Assembly: GCA_003281585.1 (NCBI GenBank)
Contig: QCBN01000003.1
Location: 119,907 to 183,906 of the forward strand
Length of the DNA stretch: 64,000 nucleotides
From: Prochlorococcus sp. AG-347-I15
GTDB taxonomy: Bacteria; Cyanobacteriota; Cyanobacteriia; PCC-6307; Cyanobiaceae
Direction of reading: 5' to 3'
Shown: positions 48,366 to 59,458 of the stretch, piece by piece
Position numbering within the stretch: the first letter of the stretch is position 1
Layout of the letters: each line of letters begins with the position of its first letter
Notes under the pieces: model-generated
What the model was told of the DNA's origin: nothing
The model's input: the letters and a program-made list of their open reading frames with translations, nothing else
Databases searched by the model: none
Position numbers and translations under genes: made by a program

Positions 48366-50822
48366 TCAATTCAAGAAATCATGAATGAATTTATTATCAG
48401 AATTATCAATAAGTATATTCCTTAAAACAATATTTTCTTTTAAATCAGGATCATCACTAACAATCTTAATAGCCTCTTCACGAGCCTTATCAATAAGAAA
48501 TTTATTGTTAGGTAAATTGTCTAGTACAAAATCAGGCAATCCGGATTGTTTATATCCTAAAATCTGACCTGGTCCTCTAAGTTCCAAGTCTTTTTCAGCA
48601 ATATAAAAGCCATCATTAGATTTTTGCAAAACACAAAGTCGTTTATTTTCAAATCCATTTTTATCGGGGGTTACCAGATAACAAAAAGATTTTGTTGATC
48701 CTCTACCAACTCTCCCCCTTAATTGATGTAACTGGGACAATCCAAATCTGTCCGAATTATAAATAATCATAATTGTGGCGTTAGGCACATCAATGCCAAC
48801 CTCAATTACAGTAGTTGAAACCAATATATTAATTTCATTCTTTAAAAAATAATTAATAACTTCATTCTTTTCTTGAGAACTTAGCTTGCCATGTAATAAT
48901 CCAACTTTTTTGTTAAAAAAGACCTCTTCTGATAAATATTTAAATGTTTTCTTTGCGGAGCTTAAATTCATTTTTTCTGAATCTTCTATAAGTGGCAAAA
49001 TCACATAAGCTTGCCTTCCTTTATTGATCTCATCTTCAACAATTTTGAACAAGTTAGTTAAATCATCTTCTGAAATTATTTTTGTAGTTATAGGTACTCT
49101 ACCGGGAGGGAGTTCTGTAATTCGACTTACATCTAAATCACCATAGATAGAAAGCGCAAGAGTTCTTGGAATTGGTGTTGCTGTCATTGATAATAAGTTA
49201 GTATTTTCTCCTTTATTTAATAATCTATTTCTTTGAGTAACTCCAAATCTATGTTGTTCATCAATTACGACCATCCCTAATGCATTAAAGATGACTTTAT
49301 CCTCAAATATTGCATGAGTACCTACGAGGATATCAATTAATCCGTTTTTCAAATTAGAGAAAATTTCTTTTCTCTTTTTTTGAGGAGTATTCCCAGTGAG
49401 TAGTTCAACAGAAACTAAAAGAGGATTCAAATATTTTAATAAATTTTTATAATGCTGTTCTGCCAATACCTCAGTTGGGACCATAAATGCACCTTGCAAA
49501 TTTTTTTCAATTACAAGTAAAAGAGATGCTATTGCAATTATGGTTTTTCCGCTTCCCACATCTCCTTGAAGCAATCTAGACATTGGTACGGGATTAGATA
49601 AATCATTCTTAATTTCATTTAAAACATTTTCTTGAGATTTTGTTAATTCAAAAGGAAAAGTATTTAAAAATTCTTTTAATAACGATTTCTTTTTAGGTAA
49701 TTGTTGGAAAATTAAATTATTATTCGTCTTTCTTTTTCTAAGTAGGAACTTTATTTGAAGTAGGAACAACTCATCAAAAACCAAACGTTTTTTTGACTCA
49801 ATAAGTGCCTGTTGAGTTGGTGGAAAATGAATATTAATCAACGAATCTCCTTTTGATAATAAAGATAATGATTCAAGTTGCTTTTTATTTAAAATTTCTG
49901 GATATTGCTTTGCATAAATTAGTACCTTTTTCATAAGTTTTATAAAACTCATATTTGATAATGCTTCACCTAATGAATACAAGGGTAATATTTTGCCTGA
50001 GAAATTAAAATTATCATTGTTATCCTTAAGAATCTCAATCTGAGGATCTACAAAAGTTTTGCCATACTCCGTCAATTTAACTTTACCGGAAATTGCTAAT
50101 TTTGTTCCGGGAGGATACAAAGATTTTTGAGATGTGAAGAAGGAGTATGATCTAAATCTTCTTCCTAAAAAAAATTTTGTAACCTTTATTGAAGACGTTT
50201 CATCAGAAACTACAATATTCATTATTGATAAATTACTATTCTTTTTACTCTTGTGAATATAAAATCTTTTAACGTTTGCGATGCACGTGTATAAATTATC
50301 TGGTTTTAAGTTTATTATCTTAACTCTATTTGTATAGTCTAAATATGTTCTCGGGAAATAATTAACTATATCTTTTATATGAAATATACCTAATTCATTA
50401 AGCTTATTTTTATAAACTTTTCCTACATTTGTTATTAATGAAATATCTGAATCAAAAGACAAACTTGAATCAGCTTTATTCAGAAAAACACTATTAGAAA
50501 TATTATTAGAACTTTCTATTTCTAGAGTTTTACTTAGTTTATAAAGATTTTTTCTTGTATCTATAATTAACCTTTTTCTTTGATTTTCATCTAATTTATT
50601 ATATTCATTATATTTTTTAGAAAATTCATAAAATATCCTTAAATATTCTTCTGAGATATCTAGATTATCTAGTTTTTGCAATGATTCATGCAAATAATCA
50701 TTAAAATATTTTTCTCTTCCTAAAGTATTAATAAATTTGTTTTCAGTTTCAATAGTAAGAGACTTTTGAAGAGGTCTTATCCAATCTTTAATTAATTTAT
50801 TATTATTCCCGCTAATAGTCAC
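48366..50822 (-). CDS. recG: ATP-dependent DNA helicase RecG
   Basis: 818 residues. It remodels stalled forks and Holliday junctions. An OB-fold wedge domain (about 160-260) is followed by the helicase domains. Walker A LLQGDVGSGKT (about 415-425) and DEQHRFGV (motif II) are present, as are TATPIPRT and QLRGRVGRG. The first 130 residues are an extra helical N-terminal extension, common in cyanobacterial RecG. It lies 22 bases after the unknown gene behind tsf. Confidence 0.96.
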   Translation of the reverse strand: MTISGNNNKLIKDWIRPLQKSLTIETENKFINTLGREKYFNDYLHESLQKLDNLDISEEYLRIFYEFSKKYNEYNKLDENQRKRLIIDTRKNLYKLSKTLEIESSNNISNSVFLNKADSSLSFDSDISLITNVGKVYKNKLNELGIFHIKDIVNYFPRTYLDYTNRVKIINLKPDNLYTCIANVKRFYIHKSKKNSNLSIMNIVVSDETSSIKVTKFFLGRRFRSYSFFTSQKSLYPPGTKLAISGKVKLTEYGKTFVDPQIEILKDNNDNFNFSGKILPLYSLGEALSNMSFIKLMKKVLIYAKQYPEILNKKQLESLSLLSKGDSLINIHFPPTQQALIESKKRLVFDELFLLQIKFLLRKRKTNNNLIFQQLPKKKSLLKEFLNTFPFELTKSQENVLNEIKNDLSNPVPMSRLLQGDVGSGKTIIAIASLLLVIEKNLQGAFMVPTEVLAEQHYKNLLKYLNPLLVSVELLTGNTPQKKRKEIFSNLKNGLIDILVGTHAIFEDKVIFNALGMVVIDEQHRFGVTQRNRLLNKGENTNLLSMTATPIPRTLALSIYGDLDVSRITELPPGRVPITTKIISEDDLTNLFKIVEDEINKGRQAYVILPLIEDSEKMNLSSAKKTFKYLSEEVFFNKKVGLLHGKLSSQEKNEVINYFLKNEINILVSTTVIEVGIDVPNATIMIIYNSDRFGLSQLHQLRGRVGRGSTKSFCYLVTPDKNGFENKRLCVLQKSNDGFYIAEKDLELRGPGQILGYKQSGLPDFVLDNLPNNKFLIDKAREEAIKIVSDDPDLKENIVLRNILIDNSDNKFIHDFLN

Positions 50823-50844
50823 ATTTGAAAAAAGAGTTAATTTT

Positions 50845-51933
50845 TCATCGTATTTTATTCAAAGTTCTTTCTTTTTGCCTCCAATATGTCTCTTTTTTAA
50901 TCAAACGCTGAAATTGATTTTTTAGTTCATTTATTTTGTTCCTTTGAATAGAAAGATTTAAATTTTTAAACTCTAACTCAACAGTAGATATATTGAAGAA
51001 AATAATGCTTGGGAAATTATTGCCGATTGATGATGACCGATTTAAGTTTAATTCAAAATTAATAACAAAAGGATGTGGATGTTTTATCATAAAATTTTTG
51101 CCTACTAAGTAATCAAATGAATCTTTAGATATTAACTTTTTTATTAGATTTGCCTTGAATAATTCTTGGTTAATATTATATGAAAGATTCAATAGTAAAT
51201 TTTCCAATGACTTGTCTATTAAATCAAAATTATTAAGAATCTGATTTTTTGGTAAATTATCCATTTGATTGATATTTTCTTTTTCTGGATGTCTTGGTTT
51301 TTTCAGCATTTCTTCTCCTATTAGTTCAAGTAGGGAGGAAATAAATTGTTTTTCAACTCCTAAATTTTCAAAAATAATGTTTTTAGATAAATAATTATTT
51401 TGGTCTATTTTATCTAAATCAAGTGATACGAATTTCTCATAATTATGAGCTTGATAATATTCGGAAGTATTTGAAAAGTCTTCAGTAATCTCGAACTGAG
51501 TTGGTTCTTTTAATTGAAAACCTTTCTCTTCAAATGGAAATTTTTCTTTTTGATCATCCTTTGTTTTTGTGGAACTATCAAAAATAGTAAAATTAATTTC
51601 CTTATTAATATATTTTTCAATTTCATTTATCTTTAATTGTTCTATTGTTAATAAGGGCAAATTTGTAAAAATTAATTTACTTATTTTTTTTTCAAAAAGA
51701 CTATAGAATTCATTTTCATTTAAGAAATTATCATTAACTATTGGATAATTATATATTTGATTAAGGCCTTTCTCTACAGATATGAAAAGTAGATTTCTTA
51801 CGAGATTAAGATAAAGTTCATATTCCCTATAGATATTTCTAGTTAATATTCTTTTCTGTATGCCTGCTCTCTCTAATTGAGAATTAATTTTATCTATATC
51901 TATGTAATTATTGGGAATGTTTAAATCATTCAC
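50845..51933 (-). CDS. Hypothetical protein between tsf and recG
   Basis: About 362 residues from the GTG at 51933, four bases after the tsf stop; a longer frame from 52002 would overlap tsf by 65 bases. The protein is rich in Asn, Lys and Ile, predicted helical at both ends, with a central hydrophilic linker (about 150-175, SSTKTKDDQKEKFP). The C-terminal section (about 300-362) ends in a basic helix, LKNQFQRLIKKETYWRQKER. No known domain is recognised. Position inside a translation/repair unit suggests a conserved helper, but the function is open. Confidence 0.65.
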   Translation of the reverse strand: MNDLNIPNNYIDIDKINSQLERAGIQKRILTRNIYREYELYLNLVRNLLFISVEKGLNQIYNYPIVNDNFLNENEFYSLFEKKISKLIFTNLPLLTIEQLKINEIEKYINKEINFTIFDSSTKTKDDQKEKFPFEEKGFQLKEPTQFEITEDFSNTSEYYQAHNYEKFVSLDLDKIDQNNYLSKNIIFENLGVEKQFISSLLELIGEEMLKKPRHPEKENINQMDNLPKNQILNNFDLIDKSLENLLLNLSYNINQELFKANLIKKLISKDSFDYLVGKNFMIKHPHPFVINFELNLNRSSSIGNNFPSIIFFNISTVELEFKNLNLSIQRNKINELKNQFQRLIKKETYWRQKERTLNKIR

Positions 51934-51937
51934 GTGA

Positions 51938-52594
51938 CTAGTTTGTTTGCATTGATGCAACTTCTTCAGCAAAGTCCATCTGATTTTTTTCGATACCTTC
52001 ACCCAATGTATATCTTGTAAAGCGTCTTACTTTGATATTTTCCCCAATTTTTGCAGCTGCTTGTTTGACAAGATCCTCAACTGTTAGCGAACTATCTTTA
52101 ATATAAGGTTGTGAAAGCAAAACAAGCTCATTAAGTCTTTTTGCTATTCTCCCTTCAACTATTTTTTCTTTAATTTGTTCTGGTTTTCCAGATAAATCAT
52201 CCCTACCCATTTCAATCTGCTTTTCTTTTTCCACAACATCTTCTGGTATTTCATCAATTGATACATACTCAACATTTGGGCATGCTGCTACTTGCATTGA
52301 GACATCCTTCAACAGAGATTGGAATATATCACCTCTAGCAACGAAATCAGTTTCGCAATTTAACTCTAGTAAGACTCCTACTCTTGATCCAGTATGTATA
52401 TAACTACCAATTGACCCTTCGGCTGCTACTCTTCCCGATTTCTTTTCAGCACTTGCTATGCCTTTCTTTCTTAACCATTCCAAAGCTTTATCTAGATTTC
52501 CTTCAGTTTCGTTAAGCGCTTTTTTGCAGTCCATCATTCCTGCGCCAGTTTTATCTCTAAGATCTTTTACAAGTTTTGCTGTGATGTTTCCCAT
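51938..52594 (-). CDS. tsf: Translation elongation factor Ts
   Basis: 218 residues. It recycles EF-Tu-GDP. The N-terminal UBA-like helix [19 protein letters not shown] (about 9-27) is the EF-Tu contact motif. [19 protein letters not shown] begins the core. This is the short form without the second core subdomain copy, as in many cyanobacteria and plastids. It is 44 bases downstream of rpsB in the usual rpsB-tsf operon. Confidence 0.97.
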   Translation of the reverse strand: MGNITAKLVKDLRDKTGAGMMDCKKALNETEGNLDKALEWLRKKGIASAEKKSGRVAAEGSIGSYIHTGSRVGVLLELNCETDFVARGDIFQSLLKDVSMQVAACPNVEYVSIDEIPEDVVEKEKQIEMGRDDLSGKPEQIKEKIVEGRIAKRLNELVLLSQPYIKDSSLTVEDLVKQAAAKIGENIKVRRFTRYTLGEGIEKNQMDFAEEVASMQTN

Positions 52595-52638
52595 TTGAAG
52601 TAATAAAAAATAGTGAATAGTAAGTTTTAAATTGGAAT

Positions 52639-53343
52639 TTAATTTTTTCTTTCGGCATTAGAGCCCTTTCTACCCTCATTTATGGCATCTGCAAGTCTTC
52701 CTAAAATGAGTTGCACAGATCTAACGGCATCATCGTTACAAGGAATTGGAACTTCACATAAATCCGGATCGCAATTAGTATCTAACATTGATACTAATGA
52801 GATATCTAATTTTCTAGCTTCTAATACTGCATTAGATTCTCTTCTCTGATCAACCAAAACAACTACATCTGGTAATCTTCTCATACCCTTAAGTCCGCCT
52901 AAATATTTTTGTAATCTTTCAAGTTCTCTCCTTAGTACTGCAGCTTCTTTTTTAGGCCTCATTGCTATTGAACCACTACTTTCCATTCTTTCTAAATCCT
53001 TTAATCTTTCAATCCTAGCTTTCATTGTTGTCCAATTAGTCAACATCCCCCCAAGCCATCTTTGATTTACATATGCAGCTCCACAGCGTGTAGCTTCCTG
53101 AGCTACTACATCCGATGCTTGTTTTTTTGTACCAACAAATAGGAAACGCTTACCGCTTTTTGCAGCGTTTCTAGTCCATTTATATGCATTGTTCATACAC
53201 AATGCTGTTTTTACAAGATCAATAATATGAACTCCATTTCTTGCGCAATATATATATTTAGACATCTTGGGATTCCAACGTCTTGTTTGATGCCCAAAAT
53301 GAGCACCAGCTTCCATCATTTCTGATAGTGATACAACAGCCAT
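52639..53343 (-). CDS. rpsB: Ribosomal protein S2
   Basis: 234 residues. A component of the 30S subunit. The start [27 protein letters not shown] and the later FVGTKKQA and [10 protein letters not shown] are S2 signatures. [22 protein letters not shown] follows. It heads the operon with tsf. A structured leader lies immediately upstream and may control it. Confidence 0.98.
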   Translation of the reverse strand: MAVVSLSEMMEAGAHFGHQTRRWNPKMSKYIYCARNGVHIIDLVKTALCMNNAYKWTRNAAKSGKRFLFVGTKKQASDVVAQEATRCGAAYVNQRWLGGMLTNWTTMKARIERLKDLERMESSGSIAMRPKKEAAVLRRELERLQKYLGGLKGMRRLPDVVVLVDQRRESNAVLEARKLDISLVSMLDTNCDPDLCEVPIPCNDDAVRSVQLILGRLADAINEGRKGSNAERKN

Positions 53344-53431
53344 AATTTAAAAAGGTTTCGGGTTAGCCTCCATCTGACGGGAAATTAATTTTAATAAATC
53401 ACCCGAAACTGTCAGATGTGTGGATTTAATT
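53344..53431 (-). promoter_or_regulatory. rpsB leader with H-type pseudoknot potential
   Basis: The expected 5' UTR contains two perfect inverted repeats that interleave. Helix 1 pairs CATCTGAC with GTCAGATG (53411-53418 with 53371-53378, 8 bp). Helix 2 pairs GTTTCGGGT with ACCCGAAAC (53401-53409 with 53355-53363, 9 bp). Their order along the RNA is 1, 2, 1', 2', the topology of a pseudoknot. A GGAGG sequence sits between the helices, and AUG follows 11 bases after helix 2. Sequence seen; control by S2 is inferred from the E. coli precedent. Confidence 0.7.
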
Positions 53432-53437
53432 TCAACG

Positions 53438-53443
53438 ATTCTA
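53438..53443 (-). promoter_or_regulatory. rpsB: Extended -10 of the rpsB-tsf promoter
   Basis: On the minus strand the sequence reads TGCTAGAAT: a -10 TAGAAT with an upstream TGn extension. It sits about 95 bases before the rpsB start and would start transcription near 53431, so the whole interleaved repeat lies in the leader. A -35 is not clear. Confidence 0.5.
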
Positions 53444-53471
53444 GCAAGTGATGTGTATTTCTAAAAGTTTT

Positions 53472-54383
53472 TTATGTTGATTTGGTTAACTGTTTAATGT
53501 AAATCATATTCAGAGGGATCCTAAGTATCTCAAGTGCAAGTCTATTTCTTTTTATATTTACTAGGAATTTTAATAAAGGAAGGATTCTATCAACACTAAT
53601 TAGTCCTCCCAAGCAAAGAATTTGCCAAAGTAAATTATGAAGAGGAGTTAATTGAATCATAAATCGAACCCTTAAATTTGGATGTTTCTTATAAAACACT
53701 AAAGCCATTTTTGCTCTCTCTTTTTCTTGAGCTATTAATGAATCTATTTGTTCGCAATTAAATGGCGGATGCCAATGAAAACCTACTGCATTGGGGCATT
53801 TAATTAATTTTGTCCCAATTTTTTTTAATCTTTCTCCAAGTTCTAAATCCTCCCAACCGTAAAGACTAAAAGAAGTATCAAATAATCCCACACTTAAAAT
53901 CAATTCTTTTGATATCGCTACATTTCCAGTAGCAAAGTATGCAAAAGAAGTGTCCATTATTTTATGTTTTTCACTCTGAGGATTTATAAAATTAGATGTA
54001 TTGACTACCGAGCCATAGGTAAAACATTTTTTATCATTTTTTCTCCAAAAGGCGAGTAATTTTTCTACGTGGCAATTTATAAAATTGTCTAAAACAATAA
54101 GATCACTATCAATAAATATAATAATTTCATATTTTGATTTAATTACTCCCAAATTCCTTCCAAGTGCAGGCCCACCGTGTTTTTGCTGAAATAGAATAAC
54201 GTGTGATAGGTTAGCTTTGTTTTTATTTATCCATGAGGTTGTTCCATCAGTTGATCCATCATCAACAACTATTACCTCATAATTACTGATATTTGCATTT
54301 AATTTTTGATTCTCAAGCGCAAAGAGGCATTTCTCTAATATAGGTAATCTATTGTAAGTCGGTATAACAATACTTACATTCAT
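53472..54383 (-). CDS. Glycosyltransferase family 2
   Basis: 303 residues of a GT-A fold. IVIPTYNRLPIL (about 5-16), VVDDGSTDGTT (about 40-50) and FIDSDL (DxD metal site near 92-97) are diagnostic; GWEDLELGERLKKIG is the acceptor-site ED motif. The C-terminus has a hydrophobic stretch (LLWQILCLGGLISV) that may touch the membrane. It likely adds a sugar to a surface glycan or glycolipid. It is a single gene not linked to a sugar cluster here. Confidence 0.85.
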   Translation of the reverse strand: MNVSIVIPTYNRLPILEKCLFALENQKLNANISNYEVIVVDDGSTDGTTSWINKNKANLSHVILFQQKHGGPALGRNLGVIKSKYEIIIFIDSDLIVLDNFINCHVEKLLAFWRKNDKKCFTYGSVVNTSNFINPQSEKHKIMDTSFAYFATGNVAISKELILSVGLFDTSFSLYGWEDLELGERLKKIGTKLIKCPNAVGFHWHPPFNCEQIDSLIAQEKERAKMALVFYKKHPNLRVRFMIQLTPLHNLLWQILCLGGLISVDRILPLLKFLVNIKRNRLALEILRIPLNMIYIKQLTKST

Positions 54384-54444
54384 GATTATGTTCTAAATAT
54401 GCATAATATAATGAACTCCAAAAGATAAAAATAAAAGATATTTC

Positions 54445-54594
54445 CTAATCAGCTGCACCGCCATTATTTGCTGTACCTGTAACGTTTCCACCATCAGGTC
54501 TTCCATCAGTTCTTAATTTCCTTTTTTTGAATTTTCTAGCATAGGCTCTATTACGTTCCTGCTTTTCTTTTTTTAGATTCCTTCTTTTAGACAT
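54445..54594 (-). CDS. Tiny basic protein (49 residues)
   Basis: An open frame of 49 residues from ATG at 54594 to TAG. The first half is very basic (SKRRNLKKEKQERNRAYARK, with more K/R after it), the second half is Gly/Asn/Ala-rich and acidic at the end (DGGNVTG, NNGGAAD). Such a tail after a basic helix could bind nucleic acid or ribosome. It fills the gap between the GT2 gene and devA and is too short for usual gene finders. The composition contrast and clean stop argue for a real gene. Confidence 0.6.
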   Translation of the reverse strand: MSKRRNLKKEKQERNRAYARKFKKRKLRTDGRPDGGNVTGTANNGGAAD

Positions 54595-54612
54595 AAAAAT
54601 TTTAACTTTTAA

Positions 54613-55341
54613 TTATATTAGCTCACTATGAGCACTATATATTTTACCATCTTCCATATTTAATATCCTATCAGCCATATCAGAAATTCTTGGATCATGT
54701 GTCACCATAAGTACAGAACAATTTTGCTCTTTTGCTAGTTTCCTTAAAAGGGTTACTATTTCTCTTCCTGTGACGCTATCTAAAGCAGAAGTGGGCTCGT
54801 CAGCTAATAAAAGTTTTGGGTTAGCAGATAAAGCTCGAGCTATTGCTACTCTCTGTTTCTGCCCACCAGATAAGTCATTTGGCAACTTTTTATGATGTTC
54901 TTCTAATCCTACTGCCGACAACCAATTCCGTGCTATTTCACGTCTTTGCAAATATGTTAAACCTTTAATTAAATCCGCGCCCATCTGGACATTTTGTTCT
55001 GCTGTTAAACATCTAAGAAGATTGTGACCTTGAAAAATCATTCCAATACTTCTTCTAAGAATCTGACGAGTTTTCCTTGATGCTCCATTTAACTGATTAT
55101 TTAATACAATTAAATCTCCACTTTGACAGGTTCTCAAGGCACCAATTAATGTTAAGAGAGTCGTTTTACCACATCCAGAAGGTCCTTTTAAAAGAACCAA
55201 CTCTCCTTTATCAATATTTAAATTAACCTCATTAAGAACTTGTTTTTTATTCTCATTTTTGCCATAAAAGTGACTCAAATTATTTATTGAGACTGTTTTA
55301 AGGTTTTTAACATTATTTTTTAATTTATTAGCTTTAACCAT
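54613..55341 (-). CDS. devA: ABC exporter ATPase DevA
   Basis: 242 residues. Walker A GPSGCGKTT (about 55-63), LSGGQKQRVAIARAL (about 156-170), LLADEPTSALD and MVTHDPRISDMADRIL. It belongs to the MacB/LolD/DevA group. With DevB and DevC it forms a tripartite exporter. In filamentous cyanobacteria this set exports heterocyst glycolipids; in this unicellular organism the substrate must be something else. Confidence 0.92.
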   Translation of the reverse strand: MVKANKLKNNVKNLKTVSINNLSHFYGKNENKKQVLNEVNLNIDKGELVLLKGPSGCGKTTLLTLIGALRTCQSGDLIVLNNQLNGASRKTRQILRRSIGMIFQGHNLLRCLTAEQNVQMGADLIKGLTYLQRREIARNWLSAVGLEEHHKKLPNDLSGGQKQRVAIARALSANPKLLLADEPTSALDSVTGREIVTLLRKLAKEQNCSVLMVTHDPRISDMADRILNMEDGKIYSAHSELI

Positions 55342-55354
55342 TTATCTTTAATTG

Positions 55355-56523
55355 TTAAAAAATTTCGGCAGGATCAGCGTCAACTAATTTACGCATCGCA
55401 ACAGCGGCGGACCCCATACACATAACTAAAACCAATACGAAAATTAAAATAGTTTTATCTGAGTCCATTATTATTGGGAGTTTAGTAGAACTTCTTATAA
55501 CTGAGTAAAGTATTTGACCAGAGAAATAAGCAGGTAAATAACCAAATAATGCCAGCAAAAACCCCTCTCTAGCTACGACAAAGAAAAGTGACTTAAGTCT
55601 ATACCCCATTGCCAATAAGGTGGCGTACTCTGGGAGGTGATCTGTAACGTCACTATATAGAATTTGATAAACGACCACACAGCCTACAACAAAACCCATC
55701 AAGGCTCCCAAACTAAATATAAAACCTATTGCAGTACTATTTTTCCAATAATTCTTTTCAAATTCTATGAACTGTTTTTTTGTAAGGACCCTAACATCAT
55801 TTGGGAGTGAATTATTAAGTATTCTTGAAGTCAATTCAGGATCAGATCCTTTTTTTAGTTTTACCAAACCGATCTCTATACTGCCAGGAGGATTAGCAGG
55901 AAAAAGTCTTAAGAAGGTTTCTCTACTAGTTATCAAATTACCATCTGCACCAAAAGATGGTCCCAACTCCACAAGGCCCTCAACAATTACTCTTTTTCCA
56001 GCAACCTCCGTCTCAACTTTTTTTTCAGATAAGAACCATTCTTCAATCGGTCCAAATTCAGGTCTAGATAGTTTGTCAAAAAGAACTCTTGATGGATTTC
56101 TCAATTTATAAGCTTTCTTTGAGAATCCCTCATCTAAAAGAAGTGAATTGGAGGGATTAAAACCTAATGCAAGTATTGATCTAGTTTTAAGATTTTCGGG
56201 ATTTCTCCAAAGTAAATAATTTAGATTGACGGGAGCAGTTTTTTCAACATTTTCTAATGCAAGAGTTTGAATTAATCTTCTTTTTGGGAACCCACTCATG
56301 CTTATAGAACTTTTTGATCTGGGACTTATTAAAACAAGGTCGGCATCTAGAAGTTTATGGATAGTTACGCTCGTATCAAATAAACCATCTCTAAAACCTA
56401 ATTGCATAAACATCAAAATCCCTGCAAAACTGATTCCAGCTATGGCAACTGCTAATCTTAATGGTTGCCGAGTTAATAACAACCAAGCTAGTGGTATTTT
56501 TCTAAACTTTAAAAAAGAAAAAC

Positions 56524-56527
<4 letters not shown>
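55355..56527 (-). CDS. devC: ABC exporter permease DevC
   Basis: 390 residues. One membrane helix near the N-terminus (about 22-46) and three near the C-terminus (about 270-380) flank a large periplasmic domain, the FtsX/MacB layout. LRLAVAIAGISFAGILMFMQLGF opens the first helix. Start overlaps the devB stop by four bases. It is followed 13 bases later by devA. Confidence 0.92.
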
Positions 56528-58190
<1,663 letters not shown>

Positions 58191-58207
58191 TTAAAGAAAG
58201 AACTGAA

Positions 58208-59458
58208 ATGAACGTAGGAGAAGTTAACTACTACACCCATTCAAGCAAAACTAGATGTGTGTTTGTGGATAATAAAGAATTACCGCTTATAAGTATTGAT
58301 ATTTGGTGCAAAGCAGGTTCTTCATTTGAGGATGTTGATAAAAACGGCACTGCTCATTTTCTAGAACATATGATTTTTAAAGGATCTAACAAAATAATGC
58401 CGGGTGAGTTTGACCATAAAATTGAATCACTAGGCGGATTAAGTAACGCTTCAACTGGTTATGATGATGTACATTACCATGTCTTAGTTCCACCCAATAA
58501 CTTTAGAGAATCACTTGCTCTTTTGACAAATATTGTCGCTACTCCAGATTTTAATCCTGATGAATTTATAAAAGAAAAAGGGGTAGTTATTGATGAAATA
58601 AAACAACAAAATGATCAGCCTGAAGAAAGGCTATTTAATTATTTTTTGAAAAGGGTTTGGTTAAGTCCGAATTATGCTAATTCGATCCTGGGAACTGAAC
58701 ATAGTATTAAAAACTTAGAGATAAATGACCTTGTGAAATTTCATAGCAAACATTACACTTCCGAAAAAATGTGTATTGCAATTGCGGGAAATATCTCTGA
58801 AGAAATCTATAAAATTTTTGAAAAAAGTGATCTATCTGGCATAAAAGAAAGTCCAAATTTAATAAATCTAAAAAATAAACCTTCTTTAAAAATTAGGAAT
58901 GGTAGAGAGTCAGTTAAATTTGCTAATTTGGAGTTTTCAAGAATATTTATGGCTTGGTTTATCCCAAACCTAAATGATCAAAAAAATATTATTGGACTAG
59001 AGATATTAGCATCTATACTTTCTGTTGGGAGAAACAGTAGATTGGTTAAAACTTTAAAAGAAGATAATAATCTTGTTGAATCGGTATATGTAGATGTAAA
59101 TGCTGGAGAATTAGGAGGATTATTTATAATGGAAGCAAGTTGCGAGTCCAAAGATATTCAATTAGTAGAAAAGCAAATTAATAAAACAATTGATGAGATC
59201 TCAGATTGTAAAGCATTGGCTATGGATGAAATAAAAAAAGCAATAAATATTGTAAAAAGTAATTATATCTTTAATTTAGAGACATCTACACAACTCTCTT
59301 CATTCTTTGGAAATGAACTTCTTTGGGGGAGAAAATCTTCAATCAATAATTTAGAGAGTCATTTAAAATATTGGAATGACTTGGATAACTTCAAAGAGAT
59401 CACAGAATATATACGTGGAGAAAAATTTACTTTAGTTGCATTCCCTGGTAAATGTTAA
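58208..59458 (+). CDS. M16-family zinc protease, catalytic member
   Basis: 416 residues. The inverted zinc motif HxxEH is HFLEH at residues 50-54. The distal zinc glutamate should lie in VVIDEIKQQNDQPEERLF (about 122-140). The rest is the typical two-domain M16B layout (NLVESVYVDVNAGELGGLF). It processes small peptides in the cytoplasm or periplasm; no signal peptide is obvious. Its stop overlaps the next M16 gene by seven bases, so the two form a heterodimer-type pair. Confidence 0.9.
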   Translation: MNVGEVNYYTHSSKTRCVFVDNKELPLISIDIWCKAGSSFEDVDKNGTAHFLEHMIFKGSNKIMPGEFDHKIESLGGLSNASTGYDDVHYHVLVPPNNFRESLALLTNIVATPDFNPDEFIKEKGVVIDEIKQQNDQPEERLFNYFLKRVWLSPNYANSILGTEHSIKNLEINDLVKFHSKHYTSEKMCIAIAGNISEEIYKIFEKSDLSGIKESPNLINLKNKPSLKIRNGRESVKFANLEFSRIFMAWFIPNLNDQKNIIGLEILASILSVGRNSRLVKTLKEDNNLVESVYVDVNAGELGGLFIMEASCESKDIQLVEKQINKTIDEISDCKALAMDEIKKAINIVKSNYIFNLETSTQLSSFFGNELLWGRKSSINNLESHLKYWNDLDNFKEITEYIRGEKFTLVAFPGKC

